A stretch of 35,048 bases of DNA from an uncultured Porphyromonadaceae bacterium (GTDB lineage: Bacteria > Bacteroidota > Bacteroidia > Bacteroidales > Muribaculaceae). Made by a program: the position numbers and the translations under genes. This document shows positions 1 to 8,591 of the stretch, piece after piece. How positions within the stretch are numbered: the stretch's first letter is position 1; each line of letters begins with the position of its first letter. Below the pieces are notes generated by a model. The model had not been told where the DNA came from, searched no databases, and was given only the letters and a program-made list of their open reading frames with translations. The stretch covers positions 1 through 35,048 of the forward strand of contig UREH01000004.1 of the NCBI GenBank assembly GCA_900546835.1, read 5' to 3'.

Positions 1-6
1 TCCAGA

Positions 7-50
7 GAGCCCCGACGAGTCAACCGACCCGCCGGGGCTCCTCTTTTTTT
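7..50 (+). terminator. Rho-independent terminator of an upstream gene
   Basis: An 8-bp perfect GC-rich stem (GAGCCCCG at 7-14 with CGGGGCTC at 33-40) is followed by a run of seven T at 44-50. The polarity is plus, so it should end a transcript whose gene lies left of the window. Confidence 0.75.
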
Positions 51-100
51 GCCCATCCCGCCCCGGCCATCCCGCGCCTGCGCCGCAATGGCGATATACA

Positions 101-147
101 ACATATGCGGCCTTCGGATGTACTTAAAGTCCGAAGGCCGCATATGT
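101..147. terminator. Strong 18-bp hairpin between convergent transcripts
   Basis: A perfect 18-bp inverted repeat (101-118 with 130-147) encloses an 11-nt loop. The T-rich flank (tttttgttt) is on the plus-strand side, yet the hairpin lies 35 nt past the stop of the minus-strand DUF3127 gene, and a plus-strand terminator already sits at 7-50. It is probably the 3' end of the DUF3127 transcript or a bidirectional barrier. The minus-strand side has only a weak U tract, so direction is uncertain. Confidence 0.6.
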
Positions 148-182
148 TTTTGTTTGAATTGTGGCGTTATACGGGAAGATAA

Positions 183-572
183 TCAGAAGGGAAGATCATC
201 TTCTTTGTTGCTGCCAAGATCGGCGGGATAGGTGGCGGCAGGTGCCGACGGTGCTACCGGAGGTTCGGGGAAGGCCTGACCGGGTGCGGCTACGGGTGCG
301 GTAGCTGTGGCGGGTTCGCTCTTCCATCCGCGGATACTCGTGAACCAGCGTCCGTTGTATTCGCGGCTTTCGATGTCGAAGCTGAGTTTTATCACATCGC
401 CGGGATTAAGCGGGTATTGGTCGGCGCGTTCGCCAAAGAAGTCGAAATGTATTTTGCGGGGATAGGTTTCCTGTGTCTCGAGCACATACTCGCGTTTCTT
501 CCAGGGATTTCCAGCTTTCGATGTGCCGCTCATCTCGGGGAGGGCGAGGATTACTTTGCCTGTTACTTCCAT
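183..572 (-). CDS. DUF3127 protein, OB-fold-like, with SSB-type C-terminal tail
   Basis: A 129-residue protein. Residues 1-85 form a compact, mostly beta domain resembling DUF3127 (starts MEVTGKV, contains YPRKIHFDFFGERAD and a GRWFTSIRGWK segment), a family common in Bacteroidetes that I take to be an OB fold. It is followed by a low-complexity Pro/Ala linker (about 86-117) and an acidic end, KEDDLPF. This layout of OB-like domain, disordered linker and acidic tip ending in Pro-Phe copies bacterial single-stranded-DNA-binding protein, whose tip DDDIPF recruits repair and replication partners. It is monocistronic, with its own promoter at 652-683 and a hairpin downstream. The family call is fairly firm; a DNA-binding role is inference. 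Confidence 0.8.
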   Translation of the reverse strand: MEVTGKVILALPEMSGTSKAGNPWKKREYVLETQETYPRKIHFDFFGERADQYPLNPGDVIKLSFDIESREYNGRWFTSIRGWKSEPATATAPVAAPGQAFPEPPVAPSAPAATYPADLGSNKEDDLPF

Positions 573-651
573 ATTTTAGTATGTATAATTGAATTGTTTT
601 ATCGTTTTTCAGTCGTTATGAATGCTGCTCATCGCAGTTTTCTTCATTCTA

Positions 652-683
652 CAAATTTAAAGATTTATTGACTGACACCCAAA
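652..683 (-). promoter_or_regulatory. Bacteroidetes-type promoter for the DUF3127 gene
   Basis: Read on the minus strand, TTTG (683-680) is followed after 20 nt by TAAATTTG (659-652). This matches the Bacteroides -33/-7 consensus TTTG...TAnnTTTG. A start site near 645 would give a leader of about 70 nt before the ATG at 572. Confidence 0.65.
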
Positions 684-710
684 TTTTCTTTGTGGTTTGA
701 GATCATATAC

Positions 711-796
711 TTATCAACATACGGTGGGATAAGACTCCTTTCTATGGCATGCATGGCTAAATCATGCTGTCCAGCCCCGGTAGAAAGGGTTGATAG
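711..796. ncRNA. Possible structured RNA element of unknown class
   Basis: Nested inverted repeats: an outer stem TATCAAC (712-718) with GTTGATA (789-795), extendable by a T-G pair, and an inner stem CCTTTCTA (737-744) with TAGAAAGG (781-788). A smaller GCATG/CATGC stem lies inside (747-751 or 751-755 with 763-767). Two perfectly matched coaxial stems of 7 and 8 bp in 86 nt are unlikely by chance. There is no U tract on either side, so it is not an obvious terminator. It matches no riboswitch I recognise. It could be part of the HdeD leader or a separate small RNA. Confidence 0.35.
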
Positions 797-953
797 CCGA
801 TGGAGGATATTTGCCTGTTATTTTCATTAACTGTTATTTGTGTATTTCAACTATTTCGGCTAATTGAATGTTATATTATCAAACGCCGGGAAAAGGTTTA
901 CCGCCTTCAATGTCGGCACGTTTCGAAATTCATGTTTCAAAATATTTTACATT

Positions 954-1502
954 ATGAAGACCTTATCGTTAAACTTTTGGGGACAGTCCAAGTATTGGTG
1001 GATCGTTCTGTTAGTAGGGATTTTGTTGGTGCTCGGTGGCTTTGCCTACTGGTTTTGGCCCGCTGCAGGGTTTGCTGTTGCATCGCAGATTTTCGGCTGG
1101 CTGCTGGTTATGGCCGGTATCGTTCAGCTTTGTGTTTCGGCAGGTGAGAACCGGCCCCGCGGCTGGGGATGGTGGCTTGCCGGTGGTGTTATCGACCTTT
1201 TCGTAGGCTTCCTGCTCGTGAGAAGTGTGATTCTTTCTGAAATCGTATTTCCGTATTTCCTTGCCATCGTGTTCATTTTCTGGGGCATCGCATCGATTAT
1301 CGCTTCGGTAAGCACGCGAGCCAACCGCTACTGGTGGCTTTATCTCATCAATGGTATTCTGCTTCTGATTATCGGTTTCTTCTTCCTTGAGGCCGGTTAC
1401 GTTCAGAACATGATGATGGTAAGCTTCCTTACCGCTCTTGCATTCATCTACTGGGGCTTTACAGTAGCAATGATGAGCTACGACATGAAACCCGTAAAGT
1501 AA
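954..1502 (+). CDS. HdeD/DUF308 family membrane protein
   Basis: A 182-residue, very hydrophobic protein with about six membrane segments in three hairpin pairs. The segments are separated by short charged turns (for example GENRPRGWGWW and STRANRYWW, each followed by a new helix rich in Gly, Leu and Ile). This matches the HdeD/DUF308 family, inner-membrane proteins linked to acid resistance in E. coli but of unknown biochemical role in Bacteroidetes. The ATG at 954 is chosen because it begins MKTLSLNFWG just before the first helix; an upstream in-frame ATG at 864 would add 30 residues unlike the family. It is monocistronic and ends at a bidirectional terminator. Confidence 0.75.
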   Translation: MKTLSLNFWGQSKYWWIVLLVGILLVLGGFAYWFWPAAGFAVASQIFGWLLVMAGIVQLCVSAGENRPRGWGWWLAGGVIDLFVGFLLVRSVILSEIVFPYFLAIVFIFWGIASIIASVSTRANRYWWLYLINGILLLIIGFFFLEAGYVQNMMMVSFLTALAFIYWGFTVAMMSYDMKPVK

Positions 1503-1542
1503 CTCCGTTCCGCAACGAATTTCTCTTTCAATAATACATAGG

Positions 1543-1577
1543 AAAGGCGGTGTACCGAACTCGGCACACCGCCTTTT
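1543..1577. terminator. Bidirectional terminator between HdeD and mutB
   Basis: Perfect 11-bp stem AAAGGCGGTGT (1543-1553) with ACACCGCCTTT (1566-1576), continued inside by CCG/CGG around an AACT loop. A-rich left and T-rich right flanks let it end both the plus-strand HdeD transcript and the minus-strand mutAB transcript. Confidence 0.75.
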
Positions 1578-1597
1578 CTGTTGGGATTTCAGAAGAT

Positions 1598-3745
1598 TCA
1601 GGCTTCCTCGGTCTGGGCGTTGAGGATTTCAAGCATCCGGATTGCTGAGACGGGAATGCGTGTGCCGGGTCCGAAAATGGCCGCTACGCCTGCGCGATAG
1701 AGGAAATCGTAGTCCTGTGCGGGAATCACACCGCCGGCTACCACGATGATGTCCTCGCGGCCGAGTTTCTTGAGCTCTTCGATTACCTGGGGCACGAGAG
1801 TCTTGTGGCCTGCGGCAAGTGAGGATACTCCGAGGATGTGGACGTCGTTTTCGACGGCCTGGCGGGCTGCCTCGGCTGGAGTCTGGAAGAGCGGGCCCAT
1901 GTCGACGTCGAAACCGCAGTCGGCATAGCCGGTTGCGACAACTTTGGCGCCGCGGTCGTGACCGTCCTGACCCATTTTAGCCACCATGATACGGGGCTGA
2001 CGCCCTTCGCGCTTGGCGAATTCCTCGGTCATCTGCTGTGCGCGGATGAAGTCGGGATCATTTTTGGTTTCTGAAGAATACACTCCTGAGATTGTTCTGA
2101 TTATTGCTTTGTAACGGCCGACAACCTCCTCGCAGGCGTCGGAAATTTCGCCCAGCGAAGCACGCAGGCCTGCGGCCTTCACTGCGAGGTCGAGCAGATT
2201 GCCTTTCTTGGTGCGCACGCATTCGGTGATGTCGGCCAGAGCCTTGCGTACGGCCTCTTCGTCGCGGCCTTCGCGTAGCTGCTCGAGACGCGCACACTGC
2301 TCGTTGCGCACTTCGGTATTGTCGATTTCGAGGATGTCGATGGGATCCTCGTGGTCGAGGCGGTATTTGTTGATGCCCACGATGGTCTGACGGCCGGAGT
2401 CGATGCGGGCCTGGGTGCGTGCGGCTGCTTCCTCGATACGCAGTTTGGGCAGACCGGTCTCGATGGCCTTGGCCATGCCCCCGAGTTTCTCGATTTCCTG
2501 GATATGGGCCCACGCGCGGTGTGCAATCTCGTTGGTAAGCGACTCAACATAGTACGAACCCGCCCAGGGATCGATTTCCTTGCAGACGTAAGTCTCTTCC
2601 TGAATGTAGATCTGCGTGTTGCGGGCAATACGTGCCGAGAAATCGGTGGGAAGCGCGATGGCCTCGTCGAGGGCGTTGGTGTGGAGGCTCTGGGTATGGC
2701 CGAGGGCGGCGCCCATGGCCTCGATGCAGGTACGGCCAACGTTGTTGAAGGGATCCTGCTCTGTGAGCGACCATCCGGAGGTCTGCGAGTGGGTGCGAAG
2801 AGCCAGCGACTTGGGGTTCTTCGGGTTGAACTGACTTACAATCTTGGCCCAGAGCATGCGGGCGGCGCGCATCTTGGCAATCTCCATGAAAAAGTTCATG
2901 CCGATTGCCCAGAAGAAGCTGAGGCGCGGAGCGAAGGAGTCGATATCCATGCCCGCGTTGACGCCGGCACGGAGGTATTCCAGGCCGTCGGCGAGGGTAT
3001 AGGCGAGCTCGATGTCGCAGGTGGCGCCGGCCTCCTGCATGTGGTAGCCGGAAATGGAGATGGAGTTGAACTTCGGCATATTCTGCGAGGTGTACTCGAA
3101 TATGTCGGCGATGATGCGCATCGAGAATTCAGGCGGGTAGATGTAGGTGTTGCGCACCATGAACTCCTTGAGGATGTCGTTCTGGATGGTACCTGCCATC
3201 TCTTCGAGTTTGGCGCCCTGCTCAAGGCCGGCGTTGATGTAGAAGGCGAGTACGGGAAGCACGGCGCCGTTCATTGTCATCGACACGGACATTTTGTTAA
3301 GGGGGATACCGTCGAAGAGCACCTTCATATCCTCTACCGAGCAAATGCTCACGCCGGCTTTGCCTACGTCGCCCACTACGCGCGGATGGTCGGCATCGTA
3401 GCCGCGGTGGGTGGCCAGATCGAAGGCTACCGAGAGGCCTTTCTGGCCCGACGCGAGGTTGCGGCGGTAGAAGGCGTTGGATTCGGCGGCGGTAGAGAAG
3501 CCGGCATACTGGCGGATGGTCCAGGGCCGGATGGCGTACATGCCGCTATACGGACCACGGAGGAAGGGGGGAAGGCCGGCTACGTAGTCGAGGTGTTCCA
3601 TCCCCTCAAGATCGGATTTTGTGTAGACGGGTTTTACGGGGATCAGCTCGGGGGTGAGCCAAGCCTCGCCGGCAGCGGCCGGAGCGGTTGCCTGGGCGCT
3701 GAATGCGTCGGCTAAAATATCGATGTTTTTAAAATCGGGTTTCAT
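1598..3745 (-). CDS. mutB: Methylmalonyl-CoA mutase, large catalytic subunit
   Basis: 715 residues, the usual length. It interconverts succinyl-CoA and (R)-methylmalonyl-CoA with adenosylcobalamin, in the cytoplasm, in the succinate-propionate pathway. Residues about 30-550 are the TIM-barrel acyl-CoA domain, with [18 protein letters not shown] near 73-90 and SGYHMQEAG near 232-240; His235 matches the catalytic His of the family. Residues about 584-710 are the B12-binding Rossmann domain, with the base-off motif D594-x-H596-x-x-G599 (DGHDRG) supplying the lower cobalt ligand. It follows mutA by 19 nt on the minus strand, so the two are cotranscribed as a heterodimer. The assignment is very secure. 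Confidence 0.97.
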   Translation of the reverse strand: MKPDFKNIDILADAFSAQATAPAAAGEAWLTPELIPVKPVYTKSDLEGMEHLDYVAGLPPFLRGPYSGMYAIRPWTIRQYAGFSTAAESNAFYRRNLASGQKGLSVAFDLATHRGYDADHPRVVGDVGKAGVSICSVEDMKVLFDGIPLNKMSVSMTMNGAVLPVLAFYINAGLEQGAKLEEMAGTIQNDILKEFMVRNTYIYPPEFSMRIIADIFEYTSQNMPKFNSISISGYHMQEAGATCDIELAYTLADGLEYLRAGVNAGMDIDSFAPRLSFFWAIGMNFFMEIAKMRAARMLWAKIVSQFNPKNPKSLALRTHSQTSGWSLTEQDPFNNVGRTCIEAMGAALGHTQSLHTNALDEAIALPTDFSARIARNTQIYIQEETYVCKEIDPWAGSYYVESLTNEIAHRAWAHIQEIEKLGGMAKAIETGLPKLRIEEAAARTQARIDSGRQTIVGINKYRLDHEDPIDILEIDNTEVRNEQCARLEQLREGRDEEAVRKALADITECVRTKKGNLLDLAVKAAGLRASLGEISDACEEVVGRYKAIIRTISGVYSSETKNDPDFIRAQQMTEEFAKREGRQPRIMVAKMGQDGHDRGAKVVATGYADCGFDVDMGPLFQTPAEAARQAVENDVHILGVSSLAAGHKTLVPQVIEELKKLGREDIIVVAGGVIPAQDYDFLYRAGVAAIFGPGTRIPVSAIRMLEILNAQTEEA

Positions 3746-3764
3746 GGCTTATGTTCTGAGCTGA

Positions 3765-5624
3765 TTATCTGAGAAGACGTGAATTGAACTGCTGGAGAGT
3801 CTCGAGCACGTTGCTGCGCACGTGGATGAAGTTCTCTATACCGAGCGCCTTGAGGTCGTCGGTGCAGGCTGGAGCGCCGGCGACCACAAACTCAGCCCTG
3901 CCGTCAAGCAGCTTGTAGGCTTCGGGGGCATAGATGGCGTATTCGTCGTCGCTCGAGCAGAGCACAACCACGTCGGCTTTCTTCTCTATGGCGGCGGTGA
4001 TACCCTGCTCCACGGTGTCGAAGCCGATGTTGTCGATAATCTCGTAGCCGGCGCAACCGAAGAAGTTGCTGGAGAACTGTGCGCGGGCCAGACGCATGGC
4101 CAGATTGCCGATAGTAAGCATGAACACTTTCGGACGGTTTGCAGCAGCCTCGGTGGCCAGACGCAGTGCCTCGAAGTCGCTTGCCATACGGGCTGTGGCG
4201 AGGGCCTTGGAGGCGTCGCCGCCCTTGGCACATCCGCAGGAACCTTCTTTAGAGCATCCTTCGGTGCGCTCAATCTTCTCGGCGGCGAATTCATTGAAAT
4301 TAGGATATTGGTTGGTGCCGAGAAGAATCTCCTTGCGGCGAGCCATATCCTGATGGCGCTTGGCAGATGAAGCGTTGACCGCCTGCTGCACTTCGCCGGA
4401 ATTTACACAGGCAGTGAAACCTCCTTTGGCGTCGATATCGAGGAAGAGTTTCCAGGCCTCGGCGGCGATGGATACGGTGAGCGTCTCCACATAGTAGGAG
4501 CCGCCGGCCGGATCGACAACCTTGTCGAGATGGCTCTCTTCCTTGAGCAGGAACTGCTGGTTGCGGGCTATGCGCTCAGAGAATTCGTCGGGAGTCTTAT
4601 AGGGGGTGTCGAACGGTGTCACGGTGATGGAGTCCACGCCTGCGATAGCAGCCGACATAGCCTCCGTCTGGCTGCGGAGCAGATTTACATGGGCGTCGTA
4701 GATGGTCTGGTTGAATGTCGACGTGAGTGCGTGAGCCATCATGCGGGCCGACTCCTTCGAACCGTCGTATTTCTCCACAATCTGAGCCCACAGCATACGG
4801 GCTGCGCGGAATTTGGCCAGCTCCATGAAGTAGTTGCTGGAGATGCCCATGTTGAACTTTATGCGGTCGGCGACTTCCGTAGCGCTTACGCCGGCATCGG
4901 TGAGAAGCGTAAGCCATTCGGCTCCCCAGGCCAGGGCGAAGCCCAGTTCCTGGAAGATATACGCTCCGGAGTTGCAGAATATTACGGAATCGACGGCAAG
5001 ACAACGGAGACACTTTACGGGAGCGCAGATCGAAAGCATCAGTTTGGCGTCGGCAACCACCTGGTCCTTGTCGATTTCGGCACCGTGGCGGAACGCGCGC
5101 TTATAGGGATTGAAGTCGATTGAGCCGTGGAACGAGTCCTCGGCATTGTTTGCTTTCAGATAGTCGACCAGCAGTCGGGCGAGAGCCGAAGCCTTCGAGG
5201 GGCAGCAGGTGAAGTTCACTTCCACGGCCTTCAGGTCGATACCCTTGAGCAGAGTGGCGATAGTCTCGGATGATGGTTCCTTAACTTTGAAGCCGAGCGA
5301 GTTTACACCCTTCTGGAGCACGTCGAGAGCCGCTTTGTTTGCTTCGGCCGGGTCGGCGGCCAGGATGTCCTGACGCGTGAGCCAATTGTTGTTGTCGCGG
5401 GTGCCGCGAATGTAGGGGAATTCGCCGGGGAGCGAGTCGGTAGTTTTGAGGTCGGCGATATCGTCGCGACGATACATCGGTTGCACATTGAAACCTTCGT
5501 TGGTGCGCCATACGAGTTTCTTCTCGAAGGGCACACCTTTCAGGTCGGCATCCACCTTGGCACGCCACGTGTCGTAGCTTACAGGCGGAAACTGCGTGAA
5601 CAGTTTTTCTTTATTGTCTGCCAT
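3765..5624 (-). CDS. mutA: Methylmalonyl-CoA mutase, small subunit
   Basis: 619 residues, paralogous to MutB and forming the heterodimer with it. The barrel domain spans about 10-440 (for example [19 protein letters not shown] at 264-282 and DPAGGSYYVETL at 371-382). The C-terminal B12-like domain (about 495-615) lacks the D-x-H-x-x-G cobalamin motif; the equivalent place reads IGNLAMRLARAQF. This is normal for the non-catalytic, scaffolding subunit. An unusual Cys-rich insert (C457, C463, C465, in GCSKEGSCGCAKGG) lies in the linker between domains. The 274-bp upstream gap shows no B12-box riboswitch. The only promoter-like match there is weak: TAAATTCG at 5737-5730, with TTTG 23 nt further upstream. 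Confidence 0.95.
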   Translation of the reverse strand: MADNKEKLFTQFPPVSYDTWRAKVDADLKGVPFEKKLVWRTNEGFNVQPMYRRDDIADLKTTDSLPGEFPYIRGTRDNNNWLTRQDILAADPAEANKAALDVLQKGVNSLGFKVKEPSSETIATLLKGIDLKAVEVNFTCCPSKASALARLLVDYLKANNAEDSFHGSIDFNPYKRAFRHGAEIDKDQVVADAKLMLSICAPVKCLRCLAVDSVIFCNSGAYIFQELGFALAWGAEWLTLLTDAGVSATEVADRIKFNMGISSNYFMELAKFRAARMLWAQIVEKYDGSKESARMMAHALTSTFNQTIYDAHVNLLRSQTEAMSAAIAGVDSITVTPFDTPYKTPDEFSERIARNQQFLLKEESHLDKVVDPAGGSYYVETLTVSIAAEAWKLFLDIDAKGGFTACVNSGEVQQAVNASSAKRHQDMARRKEILLGTNQYPNFNEFAAEKIERTEGCSKEGSCGCAKGGDASKALATARMASDFEALRLATEAAANRPKVFMLTIGNLAMRLARAQFSSNFFGCAGYEIIDNIGFDTVEQGITAAIEKKADVVVLCSSDDEYAIYAPEAYKLLDGRAEFVVAGAPACTDDLKALGIENFIHVRSNVLETLQQFNSRLLR

Positions 5625-5898
5625 GTTTTTAAAGGAATATGTGTTTGGGTTTTACGTTTTTTATGGTATTGATATGTAATAATGCCGTGGGCCGGTGGAA
5701 AAATGCGGACATACGCCCTCATGCGATGGCGAATTTACGAAAAACTTGTGGAATAGCCTTCAAATCCATAAGAAAAATTGGTATATATCCACGGCTCTTT
5801 CATTTAAGATTGCGTTGTCATGTCAGGGGATGTTGGACTTGAGGGCAATAGAAATAAGTGGAAGTAGATGGACCGGTAGACGCAATTACCGATGGGAG

Positions 5899-7023
5899 TT
5901 AGCGCTTGAGGAGAAGGATTACTTTGACGGCGAGGTCGAAGAGGATGATTTTGGCGTTGCCGTTGGCGGCGACGTCGGTGCGCGCTGAGGCGAACTGGCC
6001 CAGCAGAGACTCCACGTTGCGCTCGTTGATGAAAGGGGAGAAGCGGCTGCTGAACTGCGCCTCGGCCGCGTTGAGGTAGACCAGCTGGGGCACGCGCATG
6101 TTGTTGATGAAATTCTCGCGCATCATGCGCTCGCAGTAGGCGAGGAAGCGAATTTCGGCCTCACGGCCGAGTCCGGCCACATCGACCGACCATTTGCGCA
6201 GGTCGGACACACGACGCTGATAGGCCGAGCGCATCAGCCGGGTGAACAGTTCGAGGAACTGCGCCGATTCGCCCGAGACGGAAATCTGCGCCACGGCGCG
6301 GGTGATGCGTCCCTCGGCGAGGTGGGCAATGGCCAGCGAGTCGGCGGGTGCGACGTCATGATTCCGCACCAGATAATCGGCCACGACATCGTCGGGGAGT
6401 CGCTTTATCTCCACGCGCTGCATGCGTGAATATACCGTCGGGAGAATTGCGCCCGGGTTGTCGGAAGTAAAGATGAGCAGAGAGTCGGGGAAGGGTTCCT
6501 CGATGAGTTTCAGAAGCTTGTTGGCGCAGTCGGGCTGCATGCGTTCGGGGAGCCACTGCAGGAGAATTTTGAATCGCGTGGAATAGCTCGTGCGTGAGAA
6601 TTTTCTTATTACCGCCAATCCCTCGGCCGAGTAAATCACCGGCTGCCCGTTGGAATTGTCGAGCAACTGGAGCCAGCGCTCGAAATTCATGTATGGATTC
6701 TCTTCGAGCAGGCGGTGCCATTCTGCGATATAGTCGTCGCTTACCGTATCCGACCCAGAGCCACCCTTCAGCACCGGGAAGGAGAAATAAGTATCGGCGT
6801 GGTTGAACGTGGCATGCTGGCGGCAGGCCGGGCAGACGCCGCACGAATCGCCCCCGCTGCGGTTCTCGCAATGGATATACTGCGCCAGCGCCCTGGCCAA
6901 AGCGAACTTACCCACTCCCTGAGGCCCTTCGAGCACGAGGGCGTGGGGCAGGCGGTTGTTGTCGACCATCGAGCGGAGGCGCTCTTTGACCGACTCATGG
7001 CCGGGTATGTCGGAGAACTTCAT
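5899..7023 (-). CDS. holB: DNA polymerase III delta' (clamp-loader) subunit
   Basis: 374 residues. Delta' is the stator of the clamp loader that opens the beta clamp onto primed DNA. The AAA+ fold is seen in IPGHESVKERLRSMV (6-20), the P-loop GPQGVGK (33-39), a four-Cys zinc site (C52, C61, C64, C67 in CGVCPACRQH) and the LLKLIEEP signature. The P-loop lacks the usual Thr/Ser (next residue Phe40), and the Walker B position reads KILLQWLPERM instead of an Asp-Glu pair, so ATP binding is doubtful, as for E. coli delta'. It lies 41 nt downstream of the TPR gene, third in the unit glnS-TPR-holB. Confidence 0.9.
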   Translation of the reverse strand: MKFSDIPGHESVKERLRSMVDNNRLPHALVLEGPQGVGKFALARALAQYIHCENRSGGDSCGVCPACRQHATFNHADTYFSFPVLKGGSGSDTVSDDYIAEWHRLLEENPYMNFERWLQLLDNSNGQPVIYSAEGLAVIRKFSRTSYSTRFKILLQWLPERMQPDCANKLLKLIEEPFPDSLLIFTSDNPGAILPTVYSRMQRVEIKRLPDDVVADYLVRNHDVAPADSLAIAHLAEGRITRAVAQISVSGESAQFLELFTRLMRSAYQRRVSDLRKWSVDVAGLGREAEIRFLAYCERMMRENFINNMRVPQLVYLNAAEAQFSSRFSPFINERNVESLLGQFASARTDVAANGNAKIILFDLAVKVILLLKR

Positions 7024-7064
7024 GGCGTGGTACGAAAGAGATTAAGTAAACGGGCAGGTAGTCG

Positions 7065-8552
7065 TCAGCTTACCCCAATCTGGAAGCAGACAGGGTCGAA
7101 ATCCGGCTGGCCGACTACCGGAGACTTTTCGGAGGCGAGCTTGCGGATGAACGAGAGCGTTACCTGAATTCCTTTCCATCGGATGTGGTCGTCGATTGAT
7201 TCAGGCGTAGGAGGCTGGGCGAGCAGCAGCGAGCAGATGCGTTCGGCCGAGTCGTATTCACGGGTCATTAGATATGAGGCGGCCAGCAGTAGATAAGCCA
7301 TTGTGGAGAGGTCGAACGATTCCCCCGGAGCGAGTTTGCCCGGAGTGCAGCAGTCGGTGAACACGTCGATATAGCGCTCGAACTGCCGCGAGCGGTAGAG
7401 CGTAAGGAGGAAGAACTCCATCCCCTCGCGCAGGCCGTGACGCGCGTTGTACCATCCGAGCAACTGCGACGCACCGAGATGATACCCGTCGGAGTCAATC
7501 TGTCCGGCCATATCGATCCACGCGCGCTCCGATGCGCCGTTGGCCTGGTCGAACAGCAGGAAAAACCTTTCCGTATCGGCCGGGTGCAGCCGCATTACGT
7601 CGAGAAGCGTGTAGGCGTTCGCCTTGTCGGCCTTCATAAACGCTTCAAGCACTTCGAGGGCCGCCGCGTTATTTCCCTTGCGGGCATAGGCGTCGGCCAG
7701 ACCCTTTACTGCGATGGAGTTGACCGGGTTGTCGGTGAGCACGTCGCGCAGAATTACGATTGCGCTGTCGATTGCCTTGATGTCTACGCGCTCCTCTCTG
7801 GAGTCGGGCGCAGGGATTAGGCAAATAGCTTTCATTAGCCGGGCACGCTCCGAAAGCGGGTCGAGTGCCAGAGCGTAGTCCACGGCCGCCAGAGCTTCGT
7901 CGCGGTGACCGAGTGCCATTTCCGATTTAGAGAGAAGTACCCAGTTGTCGGCCATGAACGGTTCGCGTGTGGTGAGGTCCTCGGCGATGTCGCGGGCGAG
8001 AGAATGAAACCGGTCGTCGGAATAGAAAGCTTCTGCCGCCTCGTAGAACAGGGCATTGGGGTCCTCGGCCTTTTCGGCGATAATATTGAGATTCTGGGCT
8101 AGCAAGTCGAGACGGTCGAGGTCGCGCAGCATGTCGACGATGCGGATTACTCCCTCGCAGGGGAGGGCGAAATCCGTGGAGAGAATGCGCGAAAGGCCTT
8201 CCTCAGGATTGCCGTCGGGGTAAGAGTCGAGCGAGAGGCCCAGCACCTGCCAGAGCGCAGAGTCGCGACGCCCTTTGCGTAGAAACATCTGGCGGGCGGC
8301 ATCCTCGTTGACGGCGGAGAGAAAGAACGCCTTCCGCTCGTCGAGGAAATCGCTGCCCGGATAAAGACGAGCGCCTGTGAGCAGCACGTAGAGCTGCGTC
8401 ATCTCGTCGCCCTCGTCCTGGGCGTAGTCGTATATGTCGAGGAGTTCGTCCTCGTCGTAAAACTCCGAGGAGTCGTTGGCGAGAACCCCTTTGCGAAAGC
8501 GCTCGTAGAGCTCTTTCATGTATTGTTCGTCAGATTGCTGGCCGTCGAGCAT
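7065..8552 (-). CDS. Tetratricopeptide-repeat protein of unknown function
   Basis: 495 residues, acidic, no signal peptide, so probably cytoplasmic. Helical repeat pairs are visible throughout; the clearest TPR-like unit is ADNWVLLSKSEMALGHRDEALAAVDYALALDPLSERA in the middle, followed by AVKGLADAYARKGNNAAALEVLEAF, both with the Gly/Ala/Pro spacing of TPRs. TPR arrays are protein-protein scaffolds; no enzymatic motif is seen. It sits between glnS (39 nt upstream) and holB (41 nt downstream) on the same strand. Its position suggests shared transcription with housekeeping genes but does not fix a function. The TPR call is reliable; the role is unknown. Confidence 0.75.
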   Translation of the reverse strand: MLDGQQSDEQYMKELYERFRKGVLANDSSEFYDEDELLDIYDYAQDEGDEMTQLYVLLTGARLYPGSDFLDERKAFFLSAVNEDAARQMFLRKGRRDSALWQVLGLSLDSYPDGNPEEGLSRILSTDFALPCEGVIRIVDMLRDLDRLDLLAQNLNIIAEKAEDPNALFYEAAEAFYSDDRFHSLARDIAEDLTTREPFMADNWVLLSKSEMALGHRDEALAAVDYALALDPLSERARLMKAICLIPAPDSREERVDIKAIDSAIVILRDVLTDNPVNSIAVKGLADAYARKGNNAAALEVLEAFMKADKANAYTLLDVMRLHPADTERFFLLFDQANGASERAWIDMAGQIDSDGYHLGASQLLGWYNARHGLREGMEFFLLTLYRSRQFERYIDVFTDCCTPGKLAPGESFDLSTMAYLLLAASYLMTREYDSAERICSLLLAQPPTPESIDDHIRWKGIQVTLSFIRKLASEKSPVVGQPDFDPVCFQIGVS

Positions 8553-8591
8553 AGATGATATTAAAGGTATTCGCGGGTGCAGGGAGCGGTA

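Larger units (their letters stand above)
573..953. other. Intergenic region between DUF3127 and HdeD genes
   Basis: This 381-nt divergent region holds the minus-strand DUF3127 promoter at 652-683 and a nested inverted-repeat element at 711-796. The part from 800 to 953 is AT-rich. I found no perfect TAnnTTTG box for the plus-strand HdeD gene, and a reading frame starting at 800 overlaps that gene out of frame and looks like chance. Confidence 0.5.

Noticed and set aside
800..1147. 115-codon frame overlapping the HdeD gene in another frame
   Set aside because: It overlaps a well-supported gene for most of its length and has no domain similarity.
2351..3715. Long open frame of 454 codons antisense to mutB
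   Set aside because: Mirror of the GC-rich codon pattern of mutB; composition (His, Gly, Val-rich) has no recognisable domain. Similar long antisense frames occur opposite pulA (12490-14241), glgP (17533-19128), gpmI (21388-22872) and ligA, which marks them as composition effects.
5625..5898. Search for a cobalamin riboswitch upstream of mutA
   Set aside because: No B12-box-like sequence or large multistem structure was seen on the minus strand, only a weak promoter-like match.
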